From: DASTPP01 sp035762175
Lineage (GTDB): Bacteria; Myxococcota_A; Polyangia; Polyangiales; Polyangiaceae
Assembly (NCBI GenBank): GCA_035762175.1
Contig: DASTPP010000358.1
Coordinates: 1-45,078, forward strand
Length of the DNA: 45,078 nt
Direction of reading: 5' to 3'
The position numbers were made by a program, and so were the translations under genes. Below the pieces are notes generated by a model that saw nothing but the letters and a program-made list of their open reading frames with translations, ran no database searches and had not been told where the DNA came from. Numbering within the stretch: the stretch's first letter is position 1; every line of letters starts with the position of its first letter. This document shows positions 1 to 7,406 of the stretch, one piece after another.

Positions 1-1
1 C

Positions 2-91
2 CGGGCCCTCGCCGGCGCCCTCCGGCGCTTCTTCGCCCTGCGGTGCGCCCGGCGCCTGCACCTCTTCTTCGGCGCCGGGAGGCCGGCGTGA
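2..91 (+). CDS. C-terminal end of an unknown upstream gene (partial)
   Basis: This reading frame is open from the window edge and ends at a TGA that overlaps the GTG start of the next gene, the same 4-base GTGA junction used throughout this early operon. Only about 29 residues are visible. They are rich in Arg, Ala and Leu, with the last residues reading FFGAGRPA. No function can be assigned. The support is the overlap pattern and the absence of an in-frame stop. Confidence 0.5.
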   Translation, partial: RALAGALRRFFALRCARRLHLFFGAGRPA

Positions 92-399
92 GCCCCGCGG
101 ACGCGGCGCTCGAGCGGGCGCTCGGGGCCCTCGCCGAGGTCTCGGCCACGGCGTCGGAGGCGCTCGGCGAGGTCGTGGGCGTGCGCTTCGCCGAGGCCGA
201 CGCCCAGGACGGCGGCGGCTACGAGGCCCTGCTCTACGGCGGCGACGACCGGCTCGCCTCCGACGAGCTCGTCGGCGCGGGCGGCACGCGCTCGGAGGCG
301 CTCGCCTCGCTCGGCGACAAGCTCGCCGCGCTGCTCGACCGGATGGCCGACCAGAAGCGCCGGGCGGCGGCCGACGTGCGAAGGGCGGTGGGGTTGTGA
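88..399 (+). CDS. Hypothetical early phage protein, 103 aa
   Basis: A GTG start at 88 is preferred over the ATG at 43. It overlaps the stop of the preceding gene and has a GGGAGG ribosome-binding site at 78-83. The protein is Ala/Glu/Leu-rich and probably largely helical, with a Gly/Asp-rich middle (DAQDGGGYEALLYGGDD) and a basic C-terminus (MADQKRRAAADVRR). I recognise no family. It sits in a run of short, translationally coupled early genes, so a role in early phage physiology or regulation is only inferred from position. Confidence 0.6.
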   Translation: MSPADAALERALGALAEVSATASEALGEVVGVRFAEADAQDGGGYEALLYGGDDRLASDELVGAGGTRSEALASLGDKLAALLDRMADQKRRAAADVRRAVGL

Positions 400-626
400 C
401 CACCCGCATCGACGCCATCCGGGCGCGCCTCGAAGCGGTCGAGGCCTACCCCGGTCCGTGGCGGGCCGTGCCCTCCGAGGCCTACGAGGGCCTGCTCGAC
501 GTCGTTGACGACGAGTGCGTCATCATCGCCGACGGCTGCGACCGCGAGCTCGCCACCTTTCTCGCGCACGCCCGCGAAGACATCGTCCACCTGCTCGCCG
601 AGCTCGGCAAGGGCGGTGCAAAGTGA
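396..626 (+). CDS. Small Ead/Ea22-like phage protein, 76 aa
   Basis: The start is GTG at 396, overlapping the previous TGA. The N-terminus (RIDAIRARLEAVEAYPGPWR) and the C-terminal FLAHAREDIVHLLAEL follow the layout of a common small phage family in which an ARLEA...PGPW segment is followed by FIAHAR.D...LLAE. These are usually annotated as Ead/Ea22-like or simply as phage proteins of unknown function. The family resemblance rests on these two short motifs. The biochemical role is not known. Confidence 0.6.
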   Translation: MTTRIDAIRARLEAVEAYPGPWRAVPSEAYEGLLDVVDDECVIIADGCDRELATFLAHAREDIVHLLAELGKGGAK

Positions 627-1099
627 GCGCCGCGCTCGACCTTTCGTCCTCGGCCGACGAGGCCCTCGAGGGGCTCTCGGACCTCGCCCTGCTCTACGGC
701 GAGCTGGCGCGCCTGACGGGCGACGCCGAGCCCGTCACCGACCTCGCCGGCGAGCTGCGCCGCGCGAGGGGGCGGCTCGCCGTCGACTGGGCGGCAAAGC
801 CCCGGGGCTGGCTCGCGCGGACCTTGCAGTCGTGCGCGGCGCGCCTCGTCGTCGCGTCCGAGGCGCACCCGGGCGGGCGCGACGCGTTCCTCGCCGACGT
901 CGGCGCGCGCCTGCCCGCGGCCCGCCGGCTCGCCGCGGCGATGCGCCCCGACACCCTCGCCGTCGCCACGGCCGGCGCCGCGGCGAAGCGGCCCGAGGGG
1001 GCGCCCCCGGGATGGCACGCCGCGTACGTCTGCGCCCTGCTCGTCGCGGGGCTCGAGCGCCTGCCCTACCCCGCTACGGACGGCGAGGCGGCTCAATGA
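623..1099 (+). CDS. Hypothetical early phage protein, 158 aa
   Basis: The GTG start at 623 forms a GTGA overlap with the stop of the previous gene. Frames that open further upstream give low-complexity Arg-rich sequence and are not credible. The protein is mostly helical by composition. Residues 10-60 (SADEALEGLSDLALLYGELA) and the middle (RTLQSCAARLVVASEAHPGG) have no motif I recognise, and there is no signal peptide or clear membrane segment. It is coupled to the winged-helix gene that follows. Confidence 0.6.
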   Translation: MSAALDLSSSADEALEGLSDLALLYGELARLTGDAEPVTDLAGELRRARGRLAVDWAAKPRGWLARTLQSCAARLVVASEAHPGGRDAFLADVGARLPAARRLAAAMRPDTLAVATAGAAAKRPEGAPPGWHAAYVCALLVAGLERLPYPATDGEAAQ

Positions 1100-2082
1100 C
1101 GTCCGAGAGCGACCGGCTGCTCGAGCAGCTCGCCGACCAGGTCGACGCGCTCGACGCCGCGAAAGAGTTCCTCGCGAACGTCGACGAGAAGAAGGCCGCC
1201 GCGCTCGCCGTCGTGGCGTGCATGCCGGGCGACATCGCCGCGACGCTGCGGGCCCTCGCGGCCCTGACGGGTGCGGCGGCTCCCGCGGCGGCGCCCCCCC
1301 CCGCCGCGCCCTCGCCCCGGCCGCCCGTCCGGCCCGCCGCCTCGCCCCTCTTCGGCAGCGTGCCGCCCGCCGCCCTCGGCGAGGGCACGGGCGGCCTCGG
1401 CCTGGGCGACGGGCCCGACCCCGACGACGAGGTCGAGGAAGAGAACGACGAGGACGCGGGCCCCGCCGAACCCGAGCCCTCTGGCGACGACGAAGACGAC
1501 GAGGGCGAGCGGCCCACCCCCGCCCCGAAGGCGCGCGCCTTCCGCCGCGGCCCGGGCCGCCGCGGGCCCCGGGCGACCGAGCCCGTCGACGAGCGCGTGC
1601 TCGCCCTGATGCGCGAGAAGGTCAGGCTCGGGCCGAACGACGTCGCGGCCGCGCTGCGCCTGTCGCGCGGCCAGGCGTCGGCCTCGCTCGGCCGCCTCGC
1701 GACGCGAGGGCTCCTGCGCAAGCCCGAGGGGCGCGGCGCGCCGTACGAGGTCGCCGGGGCGCCGCCGGCGCCCGCGCCCGCCCCCGCCGCCGCCGCCGCG
1801 CCCCGCCGCCGGCCGGAGGGCGGCCCCCTCGCCGTCAACGGCAAGAGGAAGCCCTACGCCGCCGTCGCCGAGGGCGCCGCGACGCTCGCCGGGCGCATCC
1901 TCGCGCTGCTCGCCTCGGGCGCGCAGCTCCCGGCCGACGCCATCGCGCGCGAGCTCCGCGAGCCCACGTTCGAGGTGCAGTACGCCCTCGGCGGGCTCTG
2001 GTCGGCCAAGCGCCTGCGCAAGGACGAGTCGACGCGGCCGGCGAAGTGGTCGATCGCCCGGGCCGAGCGGGGGGCCGCGTGA
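1096..2082 (+). CDS. DNA-binding-like protein with two winged-helix domains and an acidic linker, 328 aa
   Basis: ATG at 1096 overlaps the previous TGA (ATGA). Residues 1-60 form a helical N-terminal region. About 70-105 is a Pro/Ala-rich linker and about 107-138 is strongly acidic (EVEEENDEDAG). Residues 164-220 look like a winged helix-turn-helix: VDERVLALMREK, then DVAAALRLSRGQASASLGRL, then GLLRKPEG...YEV. A second, similar unit is at about 264-322 (AGRILALLASG...AIARELREPTFEVQYALGGL). The tandem arrangement suggests DNA binding, but no specific regulator family is recognised. The acidic stretch could be an interaction or DNA-mimicking tail. Function is inferred from fold alone. Confidence 0.6.
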   Translation: MTSESDRLLEQLADQVDALDAAKEFLANVDEKKAAALAVVACMPGDIAATLRALAALTGAAAPAAAPPPAAPSPRPPVRPAASPLFGSVPPAALGEGTGGLGLGDGPDPDDEVEEENDEDAGPAEPEPSGDDEDDEGERPTPAPKARAFRRGPGRRGPRATEPVDERVLALMREKVRLGPNDVAAALRLSRGQASASLGRLATRGLLRKPEGRGAPYEVAGAPPAPAPAPAAAAAPRRRPEGGPLAVNGKRKPYAAVAEGAATLAGRILALLASGAQLPADAIARELREPTFEVQYALGGLWSAKRLRKDESTRPAKWSIARAERGAA

Positions 2083-2453
2083 CCGCCCGGCCCGGTGCCG
2101 GGGCGCCCGCCTACGTCGCCCGCTCGCTCGCCCGCTGCCGGCCGCAGTCGCGCTGCCCGAGCCGCCGCGAGGGCCGCGACGTGCAGCTGCGCCTGACGCC
2201 CGACGAGGCCAAGGAATTCTCCCTGCGCCTGATGAAGGCGATGGGCCGCCGGGGCCTCACGGCCGCCCAGCTCGCGCGGCTCGTGCCGTGCGAGGACGCG
2301 TCGATCTACCACTACATGAGCGGCTACTCGGCCCCGATGGCCGGGCGGCTCGAGGCGATGGCGCGCGCTCTCGGCTGCTCGGCCGAATGGCTCGCGGTCT
2401 GCTCGGACGAGCCGGGCTTCGACGGCGACGGCGCCGACACGAGGGCCGCGTGA
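2079..2453 (+). CDS. XRE-like helix-turn-helix protein, 124 aa
   Basis: GTG at 2079 overlaps the upstream TGA. Residues 40-110 look like an XRE/Cro-type HTH: a helix (DEAKEFSLRLMKAMGRRGL), then TAAQLARLVPCEDASIYHYM as helix-turn-helix, then RLEAMARALGCSAEWLAV. The last segment matches the usual end of such domains, where a Trp-Leu follows a short helix. It could be a phage regulator (a Cro or repressor candidate), but it lies in the middle of a co-oriented operon instead of at a divergent switch, so a lysogeny repressor role is not demonstrated. Confidence 0.6.
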   Translation: MTARPGAGAPAYVARSLARCRPQSRCPSRREGRDVQLRLTPDEAKEFSLRLMKAMGRRGLTAAQLARLVPCEDASIYHYMSGYSAPMAGRLEAMARALGCSAEWLAVCSDEPGFDGDGADTRAA

Positions 2454-2713
2454 CGGCCGATCGCGCACGCCTCGGCGTCGAGGTCCGGCTCGACCTGCCC
2501 TCGGCGAACGCCGGCAAGGCGCTCGCCGAGCTCGCCGCCCGCGGCGGCAGGGCGCAGGCCTTCGAACTCGCGCGGGCCCTCGGCGTCTCGCTCTCGGCGC
2601 TCGCCCCGACGCTCGCCTGGCTCGAGGGCCGCGGGCTCGCGGCGTGCGCGGCCGGGTGGGCCATCACGGACAAGGGCCTTGACCACCTTCGGGCGAACGG
2701 GGGCGAGCCTTGA
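2450..2713 (+). CDS. Small winged-helix (MarR/ArsR-like) protein, 87 aa
   Basis: GTG at 2450 forms a GTGA overlap with the preceding gene. The sequence reads as a compact winged helix: a first helix KALAELAARGGRAQAFELAR, a recognition region ALGVSLSALAPTLAWLEGRG, then a short wing with AGWAITDKG. It is the third predicted DNA-binding protein in a row in this operon. It has no effector domain. It may be a phage transcription factor or a nucleoid-type accessory; the sequence does not say which. Confidence 0.55.
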   Translation: MTADRARLGVEVRLDLPSANAGKALAELAARGGRAQAFELARALGVSLSALAPTLAWLEGRGLAACAAGWAITDKGLDHLRANGGEP

Positions 2714-3012
2714 GCGCCCCCGTCGTGCGCCTGCCCTCGCTCGAGGGCCACCTCGCCCGGCGGGCCGCCCCCTTCGCGGACCTCGTCGTCGAGGCGATGG
2801 CGTCGAGAGGCACGCAGCTCGCCGGCGTCGCCCTCGTCGGCGGCGCGCACGCCGAGGCCTACGGGTGGTCGGGGGTCAAGCGCCTCGGAGCCCTCTACGG
2901 CCGGCGCGTGCCCTACGTGCTCGCCCCCGCGGTGCTCGTCATCACCGACCACTGTTGCGGGTGGGTCACCGTCGAGGCGCTCGCTCGCGCCGCCGAGCGG
3001 GGGGCCGCCTAG
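2710..3012 (+). CDS. Hypothetical protein, 100 aa
   Basis: A TTG start at 2710 overlaps the previous TGA (TTGA), which makes this start more likely than any later one. The protein contains alternating hydrophobic stretches (LAGVALVGGAHAEAYGW, YVLAPAVLVITDHCCGWV) suggestive of a small alpha/beta fold and not a membrane protein. A Cys-Cys pair lies near residue 82. No family is recognised. It is immediately followed by the primase, with a 1-base overlap. Confidence 0.55.
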   Translation: MSAPVVRLPSLEGHLARRAAPFADLVVEAMASRGTQLAGVALVGGAHAEAYGWSGVKRLGALYGRRVPYVLAPAVLVITDHCCGWVTVEALARAAERGAA

Positions 3013-4094
3013 TGCCCGGCGACGACGCGCTCGAGGTGAAGGCCGGGCTCGCGCGGCGCGGGCCCTTCGCCCTGCTCGACGGGCTCGCGCTGCCCTACCA
3101 GCGCGACGGCCGGGCGGCGGTGCTGCTTTGCCCCTTCCACGGCGAGCGGACCCCGAGCGCCAGGCTGCGCGTCGGCCCCGAAGGCACGCTGCAGCTGCGG
3201 TGCCACGGCGCGTGCCAGCGCACCTACGACGCCCTGCACCTCGTCGCGCTCGCCCGCGGGCTCGACGTCGAATCGCAGTTCGTCGAAGTGCTCGTCGAGG
3301 GCGCGCGCCTCGCCGGGCTCTACCAGCTCGAGGCCGACCTCTTGCGCGAGCGCTCGGGCCTGCCGCCCGGGGCGGGCCCGAAGGCCCCGCCCCCGCCGGC
3401 GCCGCCGCCCCCCGCGCGCCCCGCGCCCGACTACCCGCCGGCGTCGGAGGTCGAGGCGCTCTGGCGCCGGGGCACGAAGCCGCTCGTCGACTACCGCACG
3501 ACCGCCCCCGACACGGTCGAAACGGTCGTCGCCGACCCCGAGGCGTACGCGGCGCTCGAGGGCCGGGGCATCAGCCCCGAAGCGGTGACGGACCTCGACC
3601 TGGCGCGCGTCCTCGCCCCGGGCGCCGCCCTGCCCCGGTGGGCCCGCTACCGCGGGCGCCACCGGGCCGAGACGCACCCGCAGGGGCTGCCCTGGCCCGA
3701 GCTCGGCTACCGCATCGTCTTGCCGGTCTACGACGCCAAGGGGGCGATGCGCTCGGTCCGCGCCTGGCGCGTCGGCCCGGCGAGGCACGAGGGCGACCCG
3801 AAGCGCTTGCCCCCCTCGGGCTGCCGCGCCGACGGGCTGCTCTTGGCCAACGCCGAGGCGAGGGCGATGCTCGAGCGGGGCGACCCGCACGCGCCGCCCC
3901 TGCGCCTGCTCGTCGCCGAGGGCGAGCCGGACTTCCTGACGATCGCGACCGGCCACCGCGGCCACTACCTCTACGCGGCGCCGGCCGTCGTCGGGCTCGC
4001 GTCGGGGTCGTGGACGGACGACGCGGCGGCGCGCGTGCCGCGCGGCTCGTCGGTCGTCGTCGCGACCCACGCCGACGACGCCGGCGAGCGGTAA
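3012..4094 (+). CDS. Phage DNA primase (CHC2 zinc finger plus TOPRIM), C-terminus cut by an in-frame TAA
   Basis: GTG at 3012 overlaps the previous TAG by one base. The N-terminus holds a CHC2-type zinc-binding motif: C40-P-F-H43 and C64-H-G-A-C68. After a Pro/Ala-rich linker at about 118-140 comes a catalytic region with the TOPRIM-type LLVAEGEPDFLTI at about 300 and a later VVVATHADDAGER segment, the place where these enzymes carry an Asp-rich metal site. Translation stops at TAA 4092-4094, directly after DDAGER. The same frame then continues with ARAVFDSLGGRC and RRHRPPRGAE to a TGA at 4167-4169 that overlaps the ATG of the next gene. The TAA therefore appears to replace an internal codon, probably Tyr. 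The protein would make primers for phage replication. Whether the 360-residue product works is unclear. Confidence 0.8.
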   Translation: MPGDDALEVKAGLARRGPFALLDGLALPYQRDGRAAVLLCPFHGERTPSARLRVGPEGTLQLRCHGACQRTYDALHLVALARGLDVESQFVEVLVEGARLAGLYQLEADLLRERSGLPPGAGPKAPPPPAPPPPARPAPDYPPASEVEALWRRGTKPLVDYRTTAPDTVETVVADPEAYAALEGRGISPEAVTDLDLARVLAPGAALPRWARYRGRHRAETHPQGLPWPELGYRIVLPVYDAKGAMRSVRAWRVGPARHEGDPKRLPPSGCRADGLLLANAEARAMLERGDPHAPPLRLLVAEGEPDFLTIATGHRGHYLYAAPAVVGLASGSWTDDAAARVPRGSSVVVATHADDAGER

Positions 4095-4165
4095 GCGCGC
4101 GCCGTCTTCGACTCGCTCGGCGGCCGCTGCGACGTCCGGCGTCACAGGCCGCCCAGGGGGGCCGA

Positions 4166-6065
4166 ATGACCGACCCGATGAGCAAGCCGAAGCCCCCCGA
4201 CTGGAACGACTTGAAGAGGGCCGGCCGGCTCTCGCCCGACTTCGACTTCTTCGAGGCGGCCGAGCCGATGGGCGGGCCCGCGCCGGCGCCCGTCGTGCGC
4301 ATCGGGCCCTGGGCGAGCCTGCCGCTCGAGCCGCACCCCGACCTCGCCGGCGCGGCCGGGGGCGAGGGCGGCCCGCCCCGGCCCCCCTTCCCCGTCGAGG
4401 CCTTCCCCGAGGACGTCGCCGCGTTCGTGCGGGCCGTCGCGACCTTCACCCAGACCCCGCCCGACCTCGCCGGCTGCCTCGCGCTCGGCGTGCTCTCGGC
4501 GTCCGTCGCCGGCAAGGCGCGCGTGCGCGTCAAGGGGCATTACGCCGAGCCGCTCAACCTCTTCGTCGTCGCCGCGATGGCCCCCGGCGAGCGCAAGTCG
4601 GCCGTGTTCCGGTCGATGTTCGGGCCCTTCGCCCGGTACGAGAAGCACCTGCGCGAGAGCGGCAAGCAGAAGCGCGACGCCGTCAAGGCCGAGAGGAAGG
4701 CCCTCGAGGAGGCGAACGCGTCGATCCGCCGGCGCCTCGCGCGCGCGAAGGACGAAACGCGCCTCGAGCTCGAGGGCGAGATGCGCGACAACCTCGACCG
4801 GCTCGCCGCCCTGCCCGCCGCCGAAGACCCGGTGCTCTACCTGCAGGACGCGACGGCCGAGAGCCTCGCGCGGGCGCTCGAGGCGCAGGGCGGGCGCATC
4901 GCCATCGCCGACGCCGAGGGCGTCTTCTTCAACAACATCACCGGCCGCTACGGCGACGAGGTGAACCTCGACACGCTGCTCAAGGGGCACGCCGGCGACT
5001 TCCTGCGCGTCGAGCGGGTCGGCCGGCCCGCGCAGAACATCGACCGGCCGGCGGTGACGCTCGCCATGGCCGTGCAGCCCGACGTCCTGCGCACGCTCGC
5101 GACCAAGCCCGGCGTGCGCGACCGGGGCCTGCTCGGGCGCCTCCTGATGGCGCTGCCGCCCTCGCTCGTCGGCGCGCGCGAGGTCGACCCGCCCGACGTG
5201 CCGCGCCCGGTGTGGGCGCGGTACTCGGACGCCGTCCGGCGCCTTCTCGAGCTCGTAACGCCCTCCGAAGACTGGCTGCTCGAGCTCGAACCCCAGGCGC
5301 TCGCCGCCTGGCACGACCTGTCGCGCGACGTCGAGCGCATGCTCCGCAAGGGCGGCGAACTCGCCGACATGCGCGACTGGGGCTCGAAGCTCGCCGGCGC
5401 CGTCGCCCGCGTCGCCGGCGTCTTGCACTGGGCCCGCGCCGCGTGCGCCGGGCCCGAGGCCCTGCGCGAGGCCTGGGGCGCGCCCGTCACCGAGGGCGAG
5501 ATGCTGAGCGCGGTCGAGCTCGGCTGGTACTTCGTCGACCACGCCCGCTCGATCTACGACGAGCTGCTCGTCGCGAAGGAGGAGCGCGAGGCGCGCGGGC
5601 GCCTTCAGGACGCCCTCGCCGCCCTCGAGTGGCTCTACCCCGAGGGCCAGGGCTTCACCGTCTCGGAGGCCCTCGAGCGGCTCTTCCCGCCGACGAAGCT
5701 CGCCCCCCCGCCCGCCGCGGCCGCCGCCCGCGAGGCCCTCTCGGCCTTCGCCGGAGCGCGCGGCAACGACCCGCCGAAGCCCATCGCCCTCGGCAAGGCC
5801 CTCTCGGCCTCGAAGGGCAAGGAAGCGGGGGGCCGCCGGCTCGAGCACGCGGGCGGCGCCCACCGCAAGGTCGCCAAGTGGGCCGTCGTCCGGGCCCCGG
5901 CCCGGGGGGGCGAGGGAGGCATCCCCTCCGCTTCCTCCCCTCCTTCCGGCGAGGCCGAAAAAGGCTGCGAACGTGCGTCGGGAGGGATGAGAGGGATCGG
6001 AGGGGTCCCCGGGGAGAAAACAACGACAGAGGCCGCGTCAGAAGGGACGGTGCGTCATGAGTTAG
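4166..6065 (+). CDS. DUF3987-type primase/helicase-like replication protein
   Basis: ATG at 4166 overlaps the TGA that would end the uninterrupted primase frame. Residues 70-590 match the DUF3987 layout seen beside phage primases: PPDLAGCLALGVLSASVAGK, a degenerate P-loop-like MAPGERKSAVF at about 141-151, a charged helical insert, QDATAESLARALEAQGGRIA, DAEGVFFNNITGRYG, then GLLGRLLMALPPS and a helical C-terminal part. The assigned role is in phage DNA replication with the adjacent primase. The 3' end is uncertain. The literal frame stays open to 6880, across the next two genes, but coding quality fades after about 5910. A TAG at 6063-6065 lies in the +1 frame, so I end the feature there. Read literally the product would be 904 residues. 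Confidence 0.75.
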
Positions 6066-6120
6066 CGCCGCCGTCCGACACGCGCCCGCCGTCCGCCCGA
6101 CCCGCCAGACCCGAGCAGCA

Positions 6121-6292
6121 AGAGGCCTCTTCCCCCTTTCGGGGGATAGAGGGGGGGGCGGGGTCTATTCCGCTTGCGCGGAATGGGGCGGGGCGGCGCG
6201 AGGAGCGCCCGGGCCGGGGGGCGCACGAATCCCCGGCCGAAAGGCCCGCCTCGGCGGGGGCGGGCCGGCCCGATGGGCCTCCCGCCCCGCCG
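6121..6292 (+). repeat. Block of consecutive hairpins between replication genes
   Basis: The stretch 6066-6336 has no convincing gene. It holds several perfect inverted repeats: AGAGGCCTCT (6121-6130), TCCCCC/GGGGGA with a 4-base loop (6131-6146), ATTCCGC/GCGGAAT with loop TTGC (6167-6184), and GGCC-GAAA-GGCC (6235-6246). A long interrupted stem at 6252-6292 pairs CGGCGGGG, CGGG and GGCCC with their complements around a GAT loop. There is no T-tract, so a simple intrinsic terminator is unlikely. A replication origin, an mRNA processing or stability element, or a regulatory RNA structure are all possible. Confidence 0.55.
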
Positions 6293-6336
6293 GCCCCGAC
6301 ACCCGACAGGTCATTTCGAAAGAGAGAAGCAACGTC

Positions 6337-6666
6337 ATGGCGAAGCGATACCAACTGCCCCTGCTCGTGCCGATACGCCCCGAGCACCGCGAGGAGGCCG
6401 ACGGCAAGCTTGCCGCCTGCCTCGCCGGGATCGAGGAGGCCGAGCGCCAGCTCAAGGCCGCCCGCGACGAGAAGAAGCGCCTCGAGAAGGAGCGCGCGAC
6501 GATCAACCAGCGCCTCAGCCGCAAGGTCTGGGAAGAGCCCGTGCTCTGCGAAGAGCGCCGGGTCGGCGCCTACGTCGAGGTCGTCCGGCTCGACACCCAG
6601 GACGTCGTTCGGACCTTCAAGGCGGACGAGAGCGAGTCGCAACCCTCGCTGTCGTTCGACAACTGA
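6337..6666 (+). CDS. Small coiled-coil phage protein, 109 aa
   Basis: ATG at 6337 is preceded by an AAAGAGAG purine-rich ribosome-binding site. Codon use (third base G or C) is strongly coding in this frame, unlike the overlapping frame of the upstream gene. The N-terminus RYQLPLLVPIRPEHREEA is followed by a charged heptad-like helix (about residues 28-60, rich in Glu, Lys and Arg) and a beta-type C-terminal part (VGAYVEVVRLDTQDVVRTF). It resembles small unknown proteins found near replication genes in phages. Function unknown. Confidence 0.7.
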   Translation: MAKRYQLPLLVPIRPEHREEADGKLAACLAGIEEAERQLKAARDEKKRLEKERATINQRLSRKVWEEPVLCEERRVGAYVEVVRLDTQDVVRTFKADESESQPSLSFDN

Positions 6667-6676
6667 GGGCCCCGCC

Positions 6677-6880
6677 ATGTCGCGACCGAAGGCGGCCCTC
6701 GGGGGTAGCCTCGTCGACCTCGCCGGGCGCGCCCTCGGCGCCCTCGTCGCCGGCGCCGTCATGGCCGGGCTCTGGGGCCCGGCCACGCGGGCGCTCGAGC
6801 GCTTCGACCGGGCGACGGGGTGGCTGCTCGACCCGCTGCTCGATTGGGCGCAGGGGCGCCGGGGGGGCGGCCGTGGCTGA
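6677..6880 (+). CDS. Small putative membrane protein, 67 aa
   Basis: ATG at 6677 follows the previous stop by ten bases. It is in the same frame as the DUF3987 gene, so it could also be read as the tail of that open frame, but an independent start is more plausible. Residues 14-32 (LAGRALGALVAGAVMAGLW) form a single hydrophobic segment. The C-terminus is amphipathic and ends in a Gly/Arg tail. The stop overlaps the GTG of the excisionase-like gene. It is a possible small membrane protein of unknown role. Confidence 0.45.
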   Translation: MSRPKAALGGSLVDLAGRALGALVAGAVMAGLWGPATRALERFDRATGWLLDPLLDWAQGRRGGGRG

Positions 6881-7406
6881 GCGGGCGGTGGCGGCGATCG
6901 AGCGGCCGCTGCTCACGACGCGCGAGGCGGCCGCGTATTGCGGCTTCAAGACGCCGGGCGCGATCCGCAAGGCGCAGCTCGAGGGGCGCGTGCGCCCCGC
7001 GGGCCGGCGTGGCGGCAAGGGCACGTGGATGTGGCGGGTCGAAGACCTGGACGCGTTCCTCACGGGGCGCGGGCCGGGGCAGAAGGGCGCGGGCGATGGC
7101 CGAGTGGGTGAAGCGCAGGAACGTGTGGGTGTCGAAGGAGCCGGTGAGCCCCGGCATTTGGAAGCGCCGCGACGGGGGCTACCAGGTGCGCGCGAGGGCG
7201 ACGGACGAGGCGACGGGCCGGGAGCGGGACGTCGTCAAGAACCTGCCGAAGGCCTCGCTCGGCGAGGCGGAGGCCGCGCTCGCCCGCGAGCTCGAGAGGG
7301 CGAGGTCGGGGGGCTCGAGCGCTTCGGACCCTTCGCGGCTGAAGTTCAAAGAGTACGCGACGCGGCTCTTCGAGCGGAAGGTGCTCGCCGGGGACCTCAA
7401 GAGTAG
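6873..7406 (+). CDS. Excisionase-like helix-turn-helix protein
   Basis: GTG at 6873 overlaps the end of the previous frame by 8 bases. Residues 11-65 form a MerR/HTH_17-type DNA-binding domain: LLTTREAAAYCGFKTPGAIR, then KGTWMWRVEDLDAFLTGR, the usual pattern of Xis and related directionality factors. Its position directly before the integrase supports that role. Only about the first 72 residues look coding. The frame has no stop until 7406 and so runs about 310 bases into the integrase gene in another phase. The true C-terminus is therefore uncertain. Confidence 0.6.
   Translation: MAERAVAAIERPLLTTREAAAYCGFKTPGAIRKAQLEGRVRPAGRRGGKGTWMWRVEDLDAFLTGRGPGQKGAGDGRVGEAQERVGVEGAGEPRHLEAPRRGLPGAREGDGRGDGPGAGRRQEPAEGLARRGGGRARPRAREGEVGGLERFGPFAAEVQRVRDAALRAEGARRGPQE

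Noticed and set aside
505..1095. Upstream extension of the double winged-helix gene
   Set aside because: The frame is open, but the extra sequence is Arg/Pro-rich shadow of the genes at 396 and 623. The ATGA overlap at 1096 marks the real start.
2079..2453. XRE-like protein as the lysogeny repressor
   Set aside because: It lies inside a co-directional operon without a divergent promoter, operators or a peptidase-type C-terminal domain, so a repressor label is not justified.
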